Positions 55,296-64,000 of a stretch of 64,000 bases of DNA are shown one piece after another. Made by a program: the position numbers and the translations under genes. The notes beneath the pieces are model-generated. The model saw nothing but the letters and a program-made list of their open reading frames with translations, had not been told where the DNA came from and did no database searches. Numbering within the stretch: position 1 is the stretch's first letter; every line of letters begins with the position of its first letter. The stretch comes from Tautonia marina (lineage in GTDB: Bacteria > Planctomycetota > Planctomycetia > Isosphaerales > Isosphaeraceae): the NCBI RefSeq assembly GCF_009177065.1, contig NZ_WEZF01000006.1:124001-188000 (forward strand). Direction: 5' to 3'.

Positions 55296-55949
55296 ATGCC
55301 GCTGGAGCGTGACACCGTGGAGTCGATCACTGCTCGTCGGGAGTACCGGCTCGGGTCCTTGACCGAGGCCGAGGTCGATCCCGACCCGATTCGTCAGTTC
55401 GCCCTGTGGTTTGCCGATGCCGAGCGAGCGGGGCTGGATGAGCCCTACGCGATGGCCCTGGCCACGGTTTCGGCGGAGGGAAGACCCTCGGCCCGGATCG
55501 TGCTGTTACGAGGGGTTGATGCCAGGGGGTTCCGCTTCTTCACCAATTACCAGAGCCGCAAAGGCCGCGACCTGGAGGTCAATCCGTTCGCCTCGTTGCT
55601 CTTTGATTGGCACGAGATCGAGCGGCAGGTCCGCATCGAAGGACGCGTGGAACGGCTTTCGCCGGAGGAGTCTGACGCCTACTTCCAGCAGCGGCCGACC
55701 GAGACGAAGCTCGGAGCCTGGGCCTCGGATCAGAGTACGGTGGTCAGCGACCGCCGCAGTTTGGAAGCGAGGTTCCAGGAGGCGACCGAACGCTTTGGTG
55801 ACACCATTCCCCGGCCTCCTCACTGGGGAGGTTACCTGCTCGTCCCCGACGGCTTCGAGTTCTGGCAAGGGCGACCCGGCCGCCTGCACGACCGCATCCG
55901 CTATGTTCCCGGATCGAGCGGTTGGAGGACCGAGCGTCTCGCTCCCTGA
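55296..55949 (+). CDS. pdxH: Pyridoxamine 5'-phosphate oxidase
   Basis: Predicted 217-aa FMN enzyme that makes pyridoxal 5'-phosphate. Family motifs include [74 protein letters not shown], and the terminal [11 protein letters not shown] 55296. The gene is alone, with a small coiled-coil protein gene following. Confidence 0.97.
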   Translation: MPLERDTVESITARREYRLGSLTEAEVDPDPIRQFALWFADAERAGLDEPYAMALATVSAEGRPSARIVLLRGVDARGFRFFTNYQSRKGRDLEVNPFASLLFDWHEIERQVRIEGRVERLSPEESDAYFQQRPTETKLGAWASDQSTVVSDRRSLEARFQEATERFGDTIPRPPHWGGYLLVPDGFEFWQGRPGRLHDRIRYVPGSSGWRTERLAP

Positions 55950-56063
55950 GCGGTGATCTCCTGGAAACGAATCGGGATAACCCTGTCTGTTCGGGGTGTC
56001 ATGAGCGGTGGTGTTCGATCCACTCAAGGCCTCCCGAACCGAACATTCGAGGGAGACTGAATC

Positions 56064-56255
56064 ATGAGCCGCCAAGATTCTCCCATGTCTGATGGTGGCG
56101 GTCCGGCTCAGGCGGACGACCTGAAGGTCGAACTGGCCGAGCTGGGTGTGAAAGTCAAGGAAATCCACGAGGAGCTGCGCGAGCTGGTCCTGTCCTTCGA
56201 GAAGTTCCGGCATCGGGTGGAAGCCGTCGAGCATCAGATCGCCAATCCTGAATAA
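56064..56255 (+). CDS. Small coiled-coil protein
   Basis: Predicted 63-aa protein, helical with heptads in DLKVELAELGVKVKEIHEEL and SFEKFRHRVEAVEHQ. It has GGGAGA upstream of ATG 56064. No family is known. A strong hairpin follows at 56282-56319. Confidence 0.7.
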   Translation: MSRQDSPMSDGGGPAQADDLKVELAELGVKVKEIHEELRELVLSFEKFRHRVEAVEHQIANPE

Positions 56256-56281
56256 ACCGACGGCGCTCCTGATACACAATA

Positions 56282-56319
56282 GCCCTTCACGCCCATCCTT
56301 TGGGATCGGCGTGAAGGGC
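56282..56319. terminator. Bidirectional hairpin terminator
   Basis: A 12-bp perfect inverted repeat (56282-56293 with 56308-56319) extended by ATCC/GGAT in the 14-nt loop. It lies between the plus-strand coiled-coil gene and the minus-strand gene ending at 56357, so it could stop transcription from both. A T-tract is not evident. Confidence 0.65.
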
Positions 56320-56356
56320 CATGCTGATTCCTGACCAGCCGTTGCGAGAAGGCCGC

Positions 56357-58051
56357 TTAGCGGACGCGAGCCTTGAAGGAGACCGACCCCTCGGCACCGG
56401 GCAGGACGGGCTCGGGAAGGTCCCAGCGAAGCTCGACCGAGCCGGTCTGATTTTCCGCGGCCGTGAAGATCGCACCGACGGGCCCTCGGGCGCTGTCCGG
56501 TTCGTACTCGAATCGAGGCAGCAAGCTATCGACAATCGAGACTGAGTGGATGGGCACGTTGCCCATGTTGCGCCATCGGATCGTGAAGGTCACCACTTGG
56601 CCGGGCTCGGCCACGTCGGTGTTGGTTTCCTTGTTGACCGCCAGGCCAGGCAGATCGGGCGGGGTCTCGACTCCGGCCAGCTCACCAGCGCTTCGGGAGA
56701 CGATGGTCTGGCTGGCCCCCTGGATGATCCCGGTGATGACCGGCCCTTCGGCCGTCTTGATGCCGAGGGGAGGGGTCGCGCGGCGGTTGATCTTCGGGCC
56801 GACCTCGTTGACCGAGACCTGCGGCCCCTGGACCAGTTCTTGATGGTCGATGGTCACCACGTCGGTCAGGCCGTTGAGGACCCGGACCTCAATGTGCGTG
56901 ATCGGTGGGGTTCGACCCTCCATGGCCGAGGCGCGTCGACGATCTCGTACGGCGTTGGCTGCGAGATTCTGGGTCATTCGCAGCGGAGGCCGGACGGTCG
57001 CTTCCTGCATTTGACGGGTCAGAGCTTCGGCGCCTCGGGGCACGGTAATCAGTCGATTCTCGTTCACGCCAAGACTGGTTCTGACCGCGGCAAAACGAGG
57101 GGCGTAGATGCAGACCGTGTTCGTTGGCAGGACTCGGGGTTTCGAGCCGGCGTTGAATCGGATCATCGCGTCTCTCGGCTCAACGCCGACGACCTGGCCA
57201 TCGGGTCCGATGCCGGCCTTGTTCTGGTGATCGCCACCGTCGCAGAGATATTCGTCGCCCGGAAACAGCGGTTTGGGCGCGAGGCCGAACGACACGGGAG
57301 GGCAAATCGGAACGCCGCAGCGAACCCCCTCGGTCGTCTCGAACGGGCAAGGACCAACGCCCAGGCTCGTCGCTCCGAAGCCGCCGAGCGGTTCGCCCGG
57401 CACCGGGGTCCGACCTCCGAGGCGAACAATGGCCATGACCCGACCGAGAGCGCCGGCCACCCGAAGCGGTTCCTCGCCGGGGCTGAGGGTCGTGACGGGA
57501 ATCTGGTTTTTGGGGATCGACAGGGGCAAGGCCTGGTCGGGAGCTTCGAGGTAGACGACCTGCGTGACCAGTCGGCCCGATTCGGCGACGTCGATCAGGT
57601 CTTCCTGGCTGAAGATCACCTGGATCGGGAAGCGGGTCGGGTCGATGTCAGCAGGTCGGTGCAGGTGCCCGACAACCTCGACGACCGGGAAGACCTCGGC
57701 CTCGGGCTGATTGGGCAGGTTCGACAGCCGAAGCCGATAGCCGACCCCGACCTGGAGGCCGACGGTCAGGCCGTGGATGGCCGGATCATCGTTCGGGTCG
57801 GAGAGGATCATGGGGGCCGGTTCGAGCACCTCAATCCCCATACCCAGCGGACCCGAGAGGCGGACGACCTGGATCTGAGGGGGCAACATCGGCCCAGCGG
57901 GGGCCGGAGCCTCTCCCACGACAGCAACACCGGCGGTCGGGTCGTCAAATGCGACCTGCCGGGCCTGGGCCGCTCCGCCGGCCATTCCTACCGAGATGGA
58001 CAGCAGCAGGGCCGCCGTCAACGCCCAGCCGGTCCGTCGTACTCGCGTCAT
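56357..58051 (-). CDS. Secreted protein with DUF11-like C-terminal domain
   Basis: Predicted 564-aa exported protein. A signal peptide (WALTAALLLSISVGMAGG) is followed by a beta-rich domain at about residues 90-220 (YRLRLSNLPNQPEAEVFPVV, FSQEDLIDVAESGRLVTQVV), which is shared with the gene at 58326. The C-terminal ~100 residues (DVAEPGQVVTFTIRWRNMGN, VPIHSVSIVDSLLPRFEYEP) are a DUF11-type repeat found in surface proteins. ATG 58051 has GGGAGG upstream. Function unknown, probably cell surface. Confidence 0.88.
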   Translation of the reverse strand: MTRVRRTGWALTAALLLSISVGMAGGAAQARQVAFDDPTAGVAVVGEAPAPAGPMLPPQIQVVRLSGPLGMGIEVLEPAPMILSDPNDDPAIHGLTVGLQVGVGYRLRLSNLPNQPEAEVFPVVEVVGHLHRPADIDPTRFPIQVIFSQEDLIDVAESGRLVTQVVYLEAPDQALPLSIPKNQIPVTTLSPGEEPLRVAGALGRVMAIVRLGGRTPVPGEPLGGFGATSLGVGPCPFETTEGVRCGVPICPPVSFGLAPKPLFPGDEYLCDGGDHQNKAGIGPDGQVVGVEPRDAMIRFNAGSKPRVLPTNTVCIYAPRFAAVRTSLGVNENRLITVPRGAEALTRQMQEATVRPPLRMTQNLAANAVRDRRRASAMEGRTPPITHIEVRVLNGLTDVVTIDHQELVQGPQVSVNEVGPKINRRATPPLGIKTAEGPVITGIIQGASQTIVSRSAGELAGVETPPDLPGLAVNKETNTDVAEPGQVVTFTIRWRNMGNVPIHSVSIVDSLLPRFEYEPDSARGPVGAIFTAAENQTGSVELRWDLPEPVLPGAEGSVSFKARVR

Positions 58052-58325
58052 GGGTCGGTCCCTCCCTCTTCCTGGGTTCTTGAAGCGGCGGTCGCGCACC
58101 GGAAACGGAACGGAGCCTGGAAATTCAACTGGACAGGCTCGACGCTCCCGGACGTCTCCGGCGGGTTGGATTGTGAGCGGGCCGGGGCCGGGTGAAGTCC
58201 CGATCGGTGAGAGGCCCCCGGAACGCGCCATCACCCCGGCGGGGCCGAAACTCGGCACCCGCGGGGCATGGCCTCTGCGAAAGACCCGGAAGGAGACTGA
58301 CCGGGTCAATCGGAACCATCACCGA

Positions 58326-59303
58326 TCACGGAAGCTCAGGCAGGCTTCCGGTGAACGGAGACGGAGATCCCGTCTGCGGCAAGGGAGGAACCGGCATCGA
58401 GACCGGAGCCACCGAGGGCTCGGCCACCGGCGGGATGAATGTCGACGGCGAGGAGCCTTCGACCGGAACCTCCTCCACCGGCGGGGCGATTGTGTTCAAT
58501 TCCGGAGACGGGGGAGGAGTCATCGTGCCGGGCTCTCCGTAGATGACCTCTCCCGGGGCGTAACCGTCAGCGGCCGGGGCCGCAACACTGCCGGAACCAC
58601 CAGGAGGCATTTCGAGGTCGATCGCTCCGACGCGGATGACCATGAGGATGGTCCCACGCTTGTCGGCTTCAAGAATTGGATCAACCCCAGGCTCCAGGCG
58701 AGTCGAGACCAGGGTCTCGGCACCGTAAAGGCCGGCAACGGCCAGCTCCTGGAATTTCGGATCAGGCAGGTAAACCACCTTGGTCACGAAGTTCCCGGCC
58801 CGGACCTGGTCGAAGTCCTCCTGGGTGAACTGGACCGGAATCGGGTTGTGGGTCAGATAGGCGTCGGTCTGCGGCGACGAGGGGGCGACCTCGATCGTCG
58901 GATAGAGCGACAGGCCAGGGTTGTTGGCGATGTTGGTGAGCTTCAACCGATAAATGAAGCCCTGCCGGAAATTGTAACGCGCCGGCACGGTCAGTTGCGG
59001 CGGCAGATAGACCGGCGAGCCATCCGGCCCGGCGGTTTGCCAGCTGATCTCCATGTTCGCCGGATCGACGAAGAAGACCTGGCTGGTCGTGTTGGCAAAC
59101 ATGCGATTGGCCCCGAACCCAGCACCCGACAGGGCCGGATCGGTCGGTGGAGCCATGATCGGTCCAGAAGCCGGCGGCGGACCATAACGGACCACGTGGG
59201 GCCGGAACAGGCTTGTCAAGGCATGCGGTTTCCCGGGCCCGTCGAACATCCCGCCGGTCCCGGTCGCTGCCGCCGCCAACATCAGCACTCCGAGCGTCTT
59301 CAT
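58326..59303 (-). CDS. Secreted protein sharing a domain with the 56357 gene
   Basis: Predicted 325-aa exported protein with a short signal ([18 protein letters not shown]). The region [20 protein letters not shown] with [20 protein letters not shown] parallels the neighbouring gene, suggesting gene duplication. The C-terminal ~90 residues are Pro/Val-rich. The gap to the next gene is about 270 nt. Function unknown. Confidence 0.82.
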   Translation of the reverse strand: MKTLGVLMLAAAATGTGGMFDGPGKPHALTSLFRPHVVRYGPPPASGPIMAPPTDPALSGAGFGANRMFANTTSQVFFVDPANMEISWQTAGPDGSPVYLPPQLTVPARYNFRQGFIYRLKLTNIANNPGLSLYPTIEVAPSSPQTDAYLTHNPIPVQFTQEDFDQVRAGNFVTKVVYLPDPKFQELAVAGLYGAETLVSTRLEPGVDPILEADKRGTILMVIRVGAIDLEMPPGGSGSVAAPAADGYAPGEVIYGEPGTMTPPPSPELNTIAPPVEEVPVEGSSPSTFIPPVAEPSVAPVSMPVPPLPQTGSPSPFTGSLPELP

Positions 59304-59726
59304 CCTGAATTGACCTCCCGCCCCCTCGACGCGATGATACCCTCGACAGACCGTCGCCCTACCCGAACCAATGGGTAGGACGAGTGATCCGGGTCATCGG
59401 ACGATGGGAGTGAATGCCTTCCTCCTCGGGCTGACCGCAGACCGACTCGGCCTTAAAGGCCAGGTCGCTCGCCGGTCGCGGCGCGGCCGATGGCCAGGGG
59501 ACCGCAAGCCAACCGGCCTCGGGCATCCCTGCCTTCGACCGATCGGCCGATACCCGAGCGTCGAGCGATTTGATCGCCCGACCCTCAAAGTCCCGCGCAC
59601 GGCCGTCTCCTTCCCTGGAAACGAACCGAGTCGGGGCGATCCCGCCGGACTTGCCGCGTCCGGCGCCTGGCGATAAGATCGGACAGTCCTTTCCTGCCCT
59701 TGAGTAAAGAACGGCACGACCCGGCC
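59304..59726. other. Intergenic region, no gene seen
   Basis: About 420 bases between divergent genes. ORFs of about 100 codons have no domain or ribosome-binding site. Promoters for both neighbours are expected but not defined. Confidence 0.45.
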
Positions 59727-60815
59727 ATGTCCAACATTCGTCTGCTTCTCCCTCTGCTCGTGGCTGGCCTTTTGCCGCTGCTGAGCCTCGCGCAGGACCC
59801 GACGTTTGCCCCGCCTCCGGTGCCGCCGGAACCGCCGACCGAGGCGGAACTGACGCTCGATGAGGCCCTGGTCAAGATCCACGCGCTTGAGCAGGTGCGA
59901 GCCTCCGTTCGTCAGGAGGTCGACATGCTCGGACAGGTGTTCACGATCGAAGGGGAATACGCCCGATCGGGCCCCTATACCTTCAGCCTCGACCTGCAAG
60001 TCCAAGGGCTTCCTCAGGCCCAGGGACGCATGCGGCAGGTCAGCGACGGCAACGTCCTCTGGGATGTCTCCCAGATCCTCGACCAGACCTATTACTACCG
60101 GCTCGCGCTGCCCACGATCCTGGAACGAATCAACCAGGAGCCTTACGAGGAGCTTCACCGGAACCACTTTATTCAGCAGCGGTTAGGGCTCTCTGGGCCT
60201 CACTGGCTGCTGGACGGGTTGCGGCAGTCGGTGCGGTTCGACCGCCGTCTGGAAGGCGAATGGAAGGGGCGGCCGGTCTGGATTCTTCGCGGAAACTGGA
60301 AAGACCTGAACGCGATGGGACTGGCGCCGATGGCGTCCGTGCCGGCCTATATCCCAAGTGTCGTGGAACTCCAGATCGACAAGGAAACCGGCTGGCCGTA
60401 TCAGGTCTTGATGCTGGGCAAGAAGCGGGCGATCGTTCGAGGAGCGAACACGCCGAAGGTCGATCCCGCAACCGGTCGGCCACTCGGCAACGTCGCGACG
60501 GAGGAGGAACCGCCGAGCCGTTTCTTGCTCACCTATACCGAGGTCGATTTCGAACCCGAGTTCAGCGATCGGGAGTTTAGCTTCAGCGTGCCCGATATCG
60601 ACCGGGAGCGCGTGAGTGACCGCACGGAATCCTTGATCGCCGAGGCTGAGCAATTTGCCCGCTTGATCGAGGCCGCGAATTTGCAGGCCGGTGGCGAGGG
60701 GGCGAGCGATCCCGGAGCGGTTCTGAAGGATGTCCTGCAAATCCCGCCGATCGGTAGCGAATTGCCGCCCAGTCCTCCGGGGCAGCTCAACCGATCCACC
60801 CCTCCAGGCAACTAA
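59727..60815 (+). CDS. LolA-like secreted protein
   Basis: Predicted 362-aa exported protein. A signal (LLLPLLVAGLLPLLSLA) is followed by a Pro-rich linker and then, from about residue 50, a LolA/LppX-type beta-barrel-like region (GEYARSGPYTFSLDLQVQGL, GRMRQVSDGNVLWDVSQIL, WKGRPVWILRGNWKDLN). LolA-like proteins carry lipoproteins across the periplasm, but this family in planctomycetes is not proven to. ATG 59727 was preferred over a TTG at 59700. It is convergent with the minus-strand glycosylase-like gene. Confidence 0.75.
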   Translation: MSNIRLLLPLLVAGLLPLLSLAQDPTFAPPPVPPEPPTEAELTLDEALVKIHALEQVRASVRQEVDMLGQVFTIEGEYARSGPYTFSLDLQVQGLPQAQGRMRQVSDGNVLWDVSQILDQTYYYRLALPTILERINQEPYEELHRNHFIQQRLGLSGPHWLLDGLRQSVRFDRRLEGEWKGRPVWILRGNWKDLNAMGLAPMASVPAYIPSVVELQIDKETGWPYQVLMLGKKRAIVRGANTPKVDPATGRPLGNVATEEEPPSRFLLTYTEVDFEPEFSDREFSFSVPDIDRERVSDRTESLIAEAEQFARLIEAANLQAGGEGASDPGAVLKDVLQIPPIGSELPPSPPGQLNRSTPPGN

Positions 60816-60869
60816 GGTGAGACGCTTCGGGTTCCACTCGAACGGTTCGGAGTGTGCTCGGCCCGGAAG

Positions 60870-61550
60870 TTATTCCGGGTCGAGTGGCCCGCCTTCCGGC
60901 AAGAACGGCTGAAGCGGGCAGCGATCGCACCGAGGGGCCGTTGCCTTGCAGAAGCGGGCAAGCGACTCGAACCAGAACGCAAGGCGGAGCATCGCGTCCG
61001 GATCGTCGGCAACGGTTCCCTCGACGACCTCCCTGGCCTCGGTTTCCTCGGCTCCGGGGTCGATCCAGCCGTGTCGAATGAGGATGCGGTAATCGGATCG
61101 GCTGATCGGAAACGTTGGTCGCCGAAGCACTTCGAGCAAGATTCTGTTCGCTGTGGTGGAGCCGATTCCCCGGATCGATCGCAGCTCGTCTCGAAGGGTT
61201 TCCGTGTCGATCGCGCCGAGGGCGTCCATCCCTCCGTGATCCCTCACCCACGAGGCGATTCGAAGCAAGAGGGGGACAACGCCGGCCGGCACCTTCCCCC
61301 GAGGATCACGCAGCAGGTCGGACAGCTCCTGAGGATCGACCGCACTCAGCGCCTCGGGATCATCGGACCATCCCGCACGGTCGAGGGCCTCAATCGCCTG
61401 ATCGACGCGTAGACCTCGTTGCGCATCCAGGACAAGCCGCAGCAGATTGCGGAAGGGATCGATCGCAACGGGGGAACTTGGTGGCTCGTTGCCGAAGGCG
61501 CGGGCCAGGGCTTCGGAAATGGCGTCGAACTCCGAGCCGAGCGAGCCCAT
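60870..61550 (-). CDS. Endonuclease III-like (HhH-GPD) protein
   Basis: Predicted 226-aa DNA glycosylase-like protein. The helix-hairpin-helix is LRSIRGIGSTTANRILLEVL, where Nth carries the catalytic Lys; here Ser/Thr occur instead. An Asp is present in ISRSDYRILIRHGW. The C-terminal iron-sulfur region FCKATAPRCDRCPLQPF has three Cys of the C-x6-C-x2-C-x5-C set, with the fourth replaced. This suggests monofunctional glycosylase activity or loss of the cluster. ATG 61550 has AGAGG upstream. Confidence 0.85.
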   Translation of the reverse strand: MGSLGSEFDAISEALARAFGNEPPSSPVAIDPFRNLLRLVLDAQRGLRVDQAIEALDRAGWSDDPEALSAVDPQELSDLLRDPRGKVPAGVVPLLLRIASWVRDHGGMDALGAIDTETLRDELRSIRGIGSTTANRILLEVLRRPTFPISRSDYRILIRHGWIDPGAEETEAREVVEGTVADDPDAMLRLAFWFESLARFCKATAPRCDRCPLQPFLPEGGPLDPE

Positions 61551-61586
61551 TGCACGAGCCTCTTGGTTGGGAATCGACCGAGGCAA

Positions 61587-61622
61587 CGCAAAACGACCCG
61601 ATCCGGGGCCGGATCAGGTCGT
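61587..61622 (-). terminator. Rho-independent-type terminator after rpsT
   Basis: On the minus strand, arms at 61609-61622 and 61593-61606 pair over 13 of 14 positions and are followed by TTT. It lies between the rpsT stop and the glycosylase-like gene start, so it probably ends rpsT transcription. Confidence 0.7.
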
Positions 61623-61660
61623 TCACCGTTGGAGAAACACCGACGGAAATCCTGTGAGAT

Positions 61661-61939
61661 TCAGGATTTCGGGGCGTTTTTCAGCGCATTGAATTCCCGG
61701 GTCAATCGGCTCTTGCGGCGGGCCGCGGTGTTCGGGTGCAGGACCCGGCGCACACCCGCTCGGTCGAGCTTGGCGATGGTGAAGCGGAAATCAGCCTCGG
61801 CAGCCTCAAGATTCCCTTCGGAGGCGGCCGTGAGGGTCCGCTTCGTGTAGGTCTTGATGATCTTCTTGGCGATCCGGTTGCGCATCCGGCGTTTTTCGTT
61901 CTGGCGAAGACGCTTCTTGGCGGATTCGGTATTGGGCAT
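61661..61939 (-). CDS. rpsT: 30S ribosomal protein S20
   Basis: Predicted 92-aa basic ribosomal protein. It has the S20 pattern of Lys/Arg-rich helices: MPNTESAKKRLRQNEKRRMR at the start and HPNTAARRKSRLTREFNALK at the end. S20 binds 16S rRNA early in 30S assembly. Length is normal. The last codons lie inside an inverted repeat (61646-61670), and a terminator follows at 61587-61622. Confidence 0.98.
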   Translation of the reverse strand: MPNTESAKKRLRQNEKRRMRNRIAKKIIKTYTKRTLTAASEGNLEAAEADFRFTIAKLDRAGVRRVLHPNTAARRKSRLTREFNALKNAPKS

Positions 61940-62046
61940 TGCTCGATCGGGTCCCGTCAGGCGGGGGGAGGAAATCGTTCGAACGTCCGGGAGCGGTGGT
62001 CGCGAGACCGCGAACCATCACGCCGACCGGCAAAGCGTCGATTGTA

Positions 62047-63453
62047 TCACGAAGACATCCGCTGGTTCAAGCTCCGGAGCCGCTGCGCCACGTCGAGATA
62101 ACCAAAGTTGTTGGCGGCGACCTCGTTGTAGTGAGTTTCGGCGTCGTCGAGGTTCCCCATTTGCTCGGCCACCCGGCCGAGGCGGTAATGAAGATCGTTC
62201 AGGACCTCGTGGTCTTCCGGGTCCGCGGCCTTCAAGGCTTCGGCGTAGCTGCGTTCGGCGAGTTTGGGGACGCCGCTGGCCTCGAACGAGGCTCCTGCGC
62301 CGATGAGGGCCTTGACCTTCAGGGCGGGAGAGGACCGAGCGGCCTGGAACTCGGCGATGGCCGCGTCGTGCTGCCCGGCCGCAGCGAGTCGGCGGCCGAG
62401 CTCGAAGCGAAGTTGCAGATCGTCGGGGCGGGATTCGGCGCGACGACGGTACTCGGCGAGTTCGTAATCGGAGAGCTTGGCGTGAAATTTCTCAAGCTTG
62501 CTCTGCGCTTCGGTGTCGTCGGGATGGTCACGCAGGCGAGCCTTGATGACTTCGATGGCTTTGCGGAGCCGGGCGATCTGAATTTCGGCGTAGGTGTCTC
62601 GGAGCAAGGCGTCGTCGGGAAGGGCTTTCAGGCCGCGAGCCAGCACGTCCCTCGCTTCGTCCAGTCGTTGCTGGAGTCGGTACTGTGAGGCCAGTTCGAG
62701 GTAAGGGCCGGGACGGGAGGGGGTCTCCTTGATGTCCCGCTCCATGCGTTCCTCGGGACTCATGGCTTGCTTGCCGCGCAGGGCCTCGGCGTCCTCGTCT
62801 GCCTCGGGCAAAGTCGTGGAGGCGGGCGACTCCTGGCGTTTGACCTGGTTGTTCAGGCCGCTGCCGTGAATTGTCTGACTGGCCGACAGGGCGTTGATCT
62901 GCCGGGCGGCTTCTTCGTCTCCCGGAGAGAGTTTCTTGATTCGCTCCCAGCAGAGAATGGCTCGGGGGAAGTCTTCGGCAAAGGCATAAACGTGGGCCAT
63001 GTGTTTCCAGAAGCTCACATCCTCGGCCGCCTGGTTCTGGACCGACTCCAGGGCCCAGCGAGCCAGGGCAGGAGCTCCGAGCTGCTCGGCTGCCTCGGCC
63101 AGATCTCGGCTGACGCCGACATCCCAGGGGTTGTGCGCGAACGCTTCTTCGCAATGCTCGATCGCTTCGAGCCAGTGGCTGCGTCCCTTGGAAGCCTTGA
63201 TCCGGAGCCGGATCGGCTGCATCTTGGCCCCCGCAAACATCCCGACCTTCGAGGGATCGTTGTTGAACTTCTTCCGCATGGCGTTCCGAAGGCCCTGACG
63301 GAATTTGAGGTCCAGCGGGGCAATCTTCAGCGCATTTTTGTACATGTCCATCGCGTACGGGAGGTTGCCACGCGCGGTGGCTTCATTCCCGTAGTTGAAG
63401 AACGCCTCGGCTCGTTGGAGGTCCTTCGGATCGGGTTGCGGTGCGGAGTCCAT
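62047..63453 (-). CDS. Tetratricopeptide-repeat protein
   Basis: Predicted 468-aa soluble protein without a signal peptide. TPR-like units occur throughout: FFNYGNEATARGNLPYAMDM near residue 20, PYLELASQYRLQQRLDEARD in the centre, and LHYRLGRVAEQMGNLDDAET near the C-terminus. TPRs mediate protein contacts; partners are unknown. ATG 63453 begins MDSAPQPDPK. It runs toward rpsT. Confidence 0.92.
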   Translation of the reverse strand: MDSAPQPDPKDLQRAEAFFNYGNEATARGNLPYAMDMYKNALKIAPLDLKFRQGLRNAMRKKFNNDPSKVGMFAGAKMQPIRLRIKASKGRSHWLEAIEHCEEAFAHNPWDVGVSRDLAEAAEQLGAPALARWALESVQNQAAEDVSFWKHMAHVYAFAEDFPRAILCWERIKKLSPGDEEAARQINALSASQTIHGSGLNNQVKRQESPASTTLPEADEDAEALRGKQAMSPEERMERDIKETPSRPGPYLELASQYRLQQRLDEARDVLARGLKALPDDALLRDTYAEIQIARLRKAIEVIKARLRDHPDDTEAQSKLEKFHAKLSDYELAEYRRRAESRPDDLQLRFELGRRLAAAGQHDAAIAEFQAARSSPALKVKALIGAGASFEASGVPKLAERSYAEALKAADPEDHEVLNDLHYRLGRVAEQMGNLDDAETHYNEVAANNFGYLDVAQRLRSLNQRMSS

Positions 63454-63718
63454 GAAACGCGACCCCCTGACAGAATGGGGCAGTCACTGCAGACACCGGA
63501 CGCCACTCCGCGCCCGGATCGGTCTCGCCGATCATAACACGCTATCACAACGCCTTCGATGGTCAACCTTCGGCCTTCGGCATCAGAGGTGCGTCCGAGA
63601 GTGACGAGCCCTTGTCAGGGACTCGACGCCTGGCAACCATGCCGAGCACCGGCTTCACTCGATCCCGAGGGTACGCCCGGATTCGCTTCCCGACGATTGA
63701 CGATGGAGATCCTCGACC

Positions 63719-64000
63719 ATGACCACCGCCTCGATCCTGCGAGACGAGGGGTTGATCGACCTGATCGCCGGTCCCCTTGAGACGCTCGCCCAGGGCTTTG
63801 AGTTTACCGAAGGGCCCCTCTGGCTTCCCGATGATTCCTTGATCTGGCAGGACATCAAGGCGGAACGAACCTATCGGCTTCCTCCAGGAGGCGGACCCGC
63901 CGCAGTGCTTCGCGAGCGAACCGGAGCCGCCAACGGTCAGACCTTCGGACCTGACGGCCGCATTGTCTTCTGCGAGCAGAACGGCCGGCGCGTCTCTCGG
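63719..64000 (+). CDS. SMP-30/gluconolactonase-like protein (3' end outside window)
   Basis: Partial gene, 94 codons inside the window. The N-terminal part shows LAQGFEFTEGPLWLPDDSLI, WQDIKAERTYRL and NGQTFGPDGRIVFCEQNGRR, typical of the SMP-30/gluconolactonase/LRE beta-propeller family. Metal-binding Glu is in FTEGP. ATG 63719 has GGAGAT upstream. The rest lies beyond the window edge, so the substrate is open. Confidence 0.88.
   Translation, partial: MTTASILRDEGLIDLIAGPLETLAQGFEFTEGPLWLPDDSLIWQDIKAERTYRLPPGGGPAAVLRERTGAANGQTFGPDGRIVFCEQNGRRVSR

Overview
The window is chromosomal DNA of very high GC content from a bacterium that is almost certainly a planctomycete, probably of the Isosphaeraceae/Gemmata side. 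The basis for this is gene content: a DUF1559 type-II-pilin-like protein, a giant cytochrome/WD40/DUF1549/DUF1553 protein followed by a DUF1501 protein, tetrahydromethanopterin (H4MPT)-linked C1 genes, many lipoproteins and secreted proteins of unknown function, and few long operons. Genus is not resolvable from this sequence.

Layout. 0.1-1.8 kb: a SpoIIAA-like protein and two overlapping hypothetical genes, all on the minus strand. 2.0-9.8 kb: a compact plus-strand block for methanopterin-dependent C1 metabolism (DHPS-like protein, DUF447/beta-RFAP-synthase fusion, a small Cys-pair protein, FhcC, Mch, ATP-grasp ligase, CitG-like protein, PTPS-like protein). 9.8-14.4 kb, minus strand: a large ABC-2-type permease, an FbpB-like double permease and a sugar isomerase/epimerase-like protein. 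14.7-23.9 kb: scattered single genes (lipoproteins, SDR, double CAP-domain protein, exonuclease-WYL fusion, M50 protease), including a second C1 locus with MfnB (methanofuran synthesis). 24.0-27.5 kb: Lon protease and small membrane proteins. 28-32 kb: a pilin-like DUF1559 protein, a lipoprotein and a two-domain carboxymuconolactone-decarboxylase-like protein. 32.7-39.4 kb: the planctomycete cytochrome/DUF1501 pair. 39.6-41.5 kb: two pseudouridine synthases. 41.5-50.2 kb: a proline-rich lipoprotein, two polytopic membrane proteins, a HAD-ATPase fusion, and PilZ and WD40 proteins. 50.6-56.3 kb: metalloprotease-like protein, ClpS, an rRNA methyltransferase, a DtxR-type regulator, an RDD protein and PdxH. 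56.3-64.0 kb: two related secreted proteins, a LolA-like secreted protein, a degenerate endonuclease-III-like protein, ribosomal protein S20, a TPR protein and the start of an SMP-30/gluconolactonase-type gene.

Main point of interest. At 31797 an in-frame TGA interrupts the carboxymuconolactone-decarboxylase-like gene exactly where the second Cys of a CxxC redox motif is expected (H-C-F-Y-TGA-M-G-H). The frame continues into the conserved remainder of the domain. Beginning 20 nt after the TGA there is a 6-bp stem capped by a GGUC tetraloop, the loop found in the Escherichia coli fdhF SECIS element. This is a good candidate for a selenocysteine-containing AhpD/CMD-type protein. A nonsense mutation or sequencing error is the alternative.

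The C1 genes fit together. The DHPS-like protein, beta-RFAP synthase, ATP-grasp ligase, CitG-like and PTPS-like proteins look like cofactor-synthesis genes; MfnB makes a methanofuran precursor; FhcC and Mch use these cofactors. FhcA, FhcB, FhcD, Fae and MtdB/C are not in the window. Several gene pairs are coupled through GTGA or ATGA start/stop overlaps. No tRNA, rRNA, CRISPR array, insertion sequence or prophage was seen.
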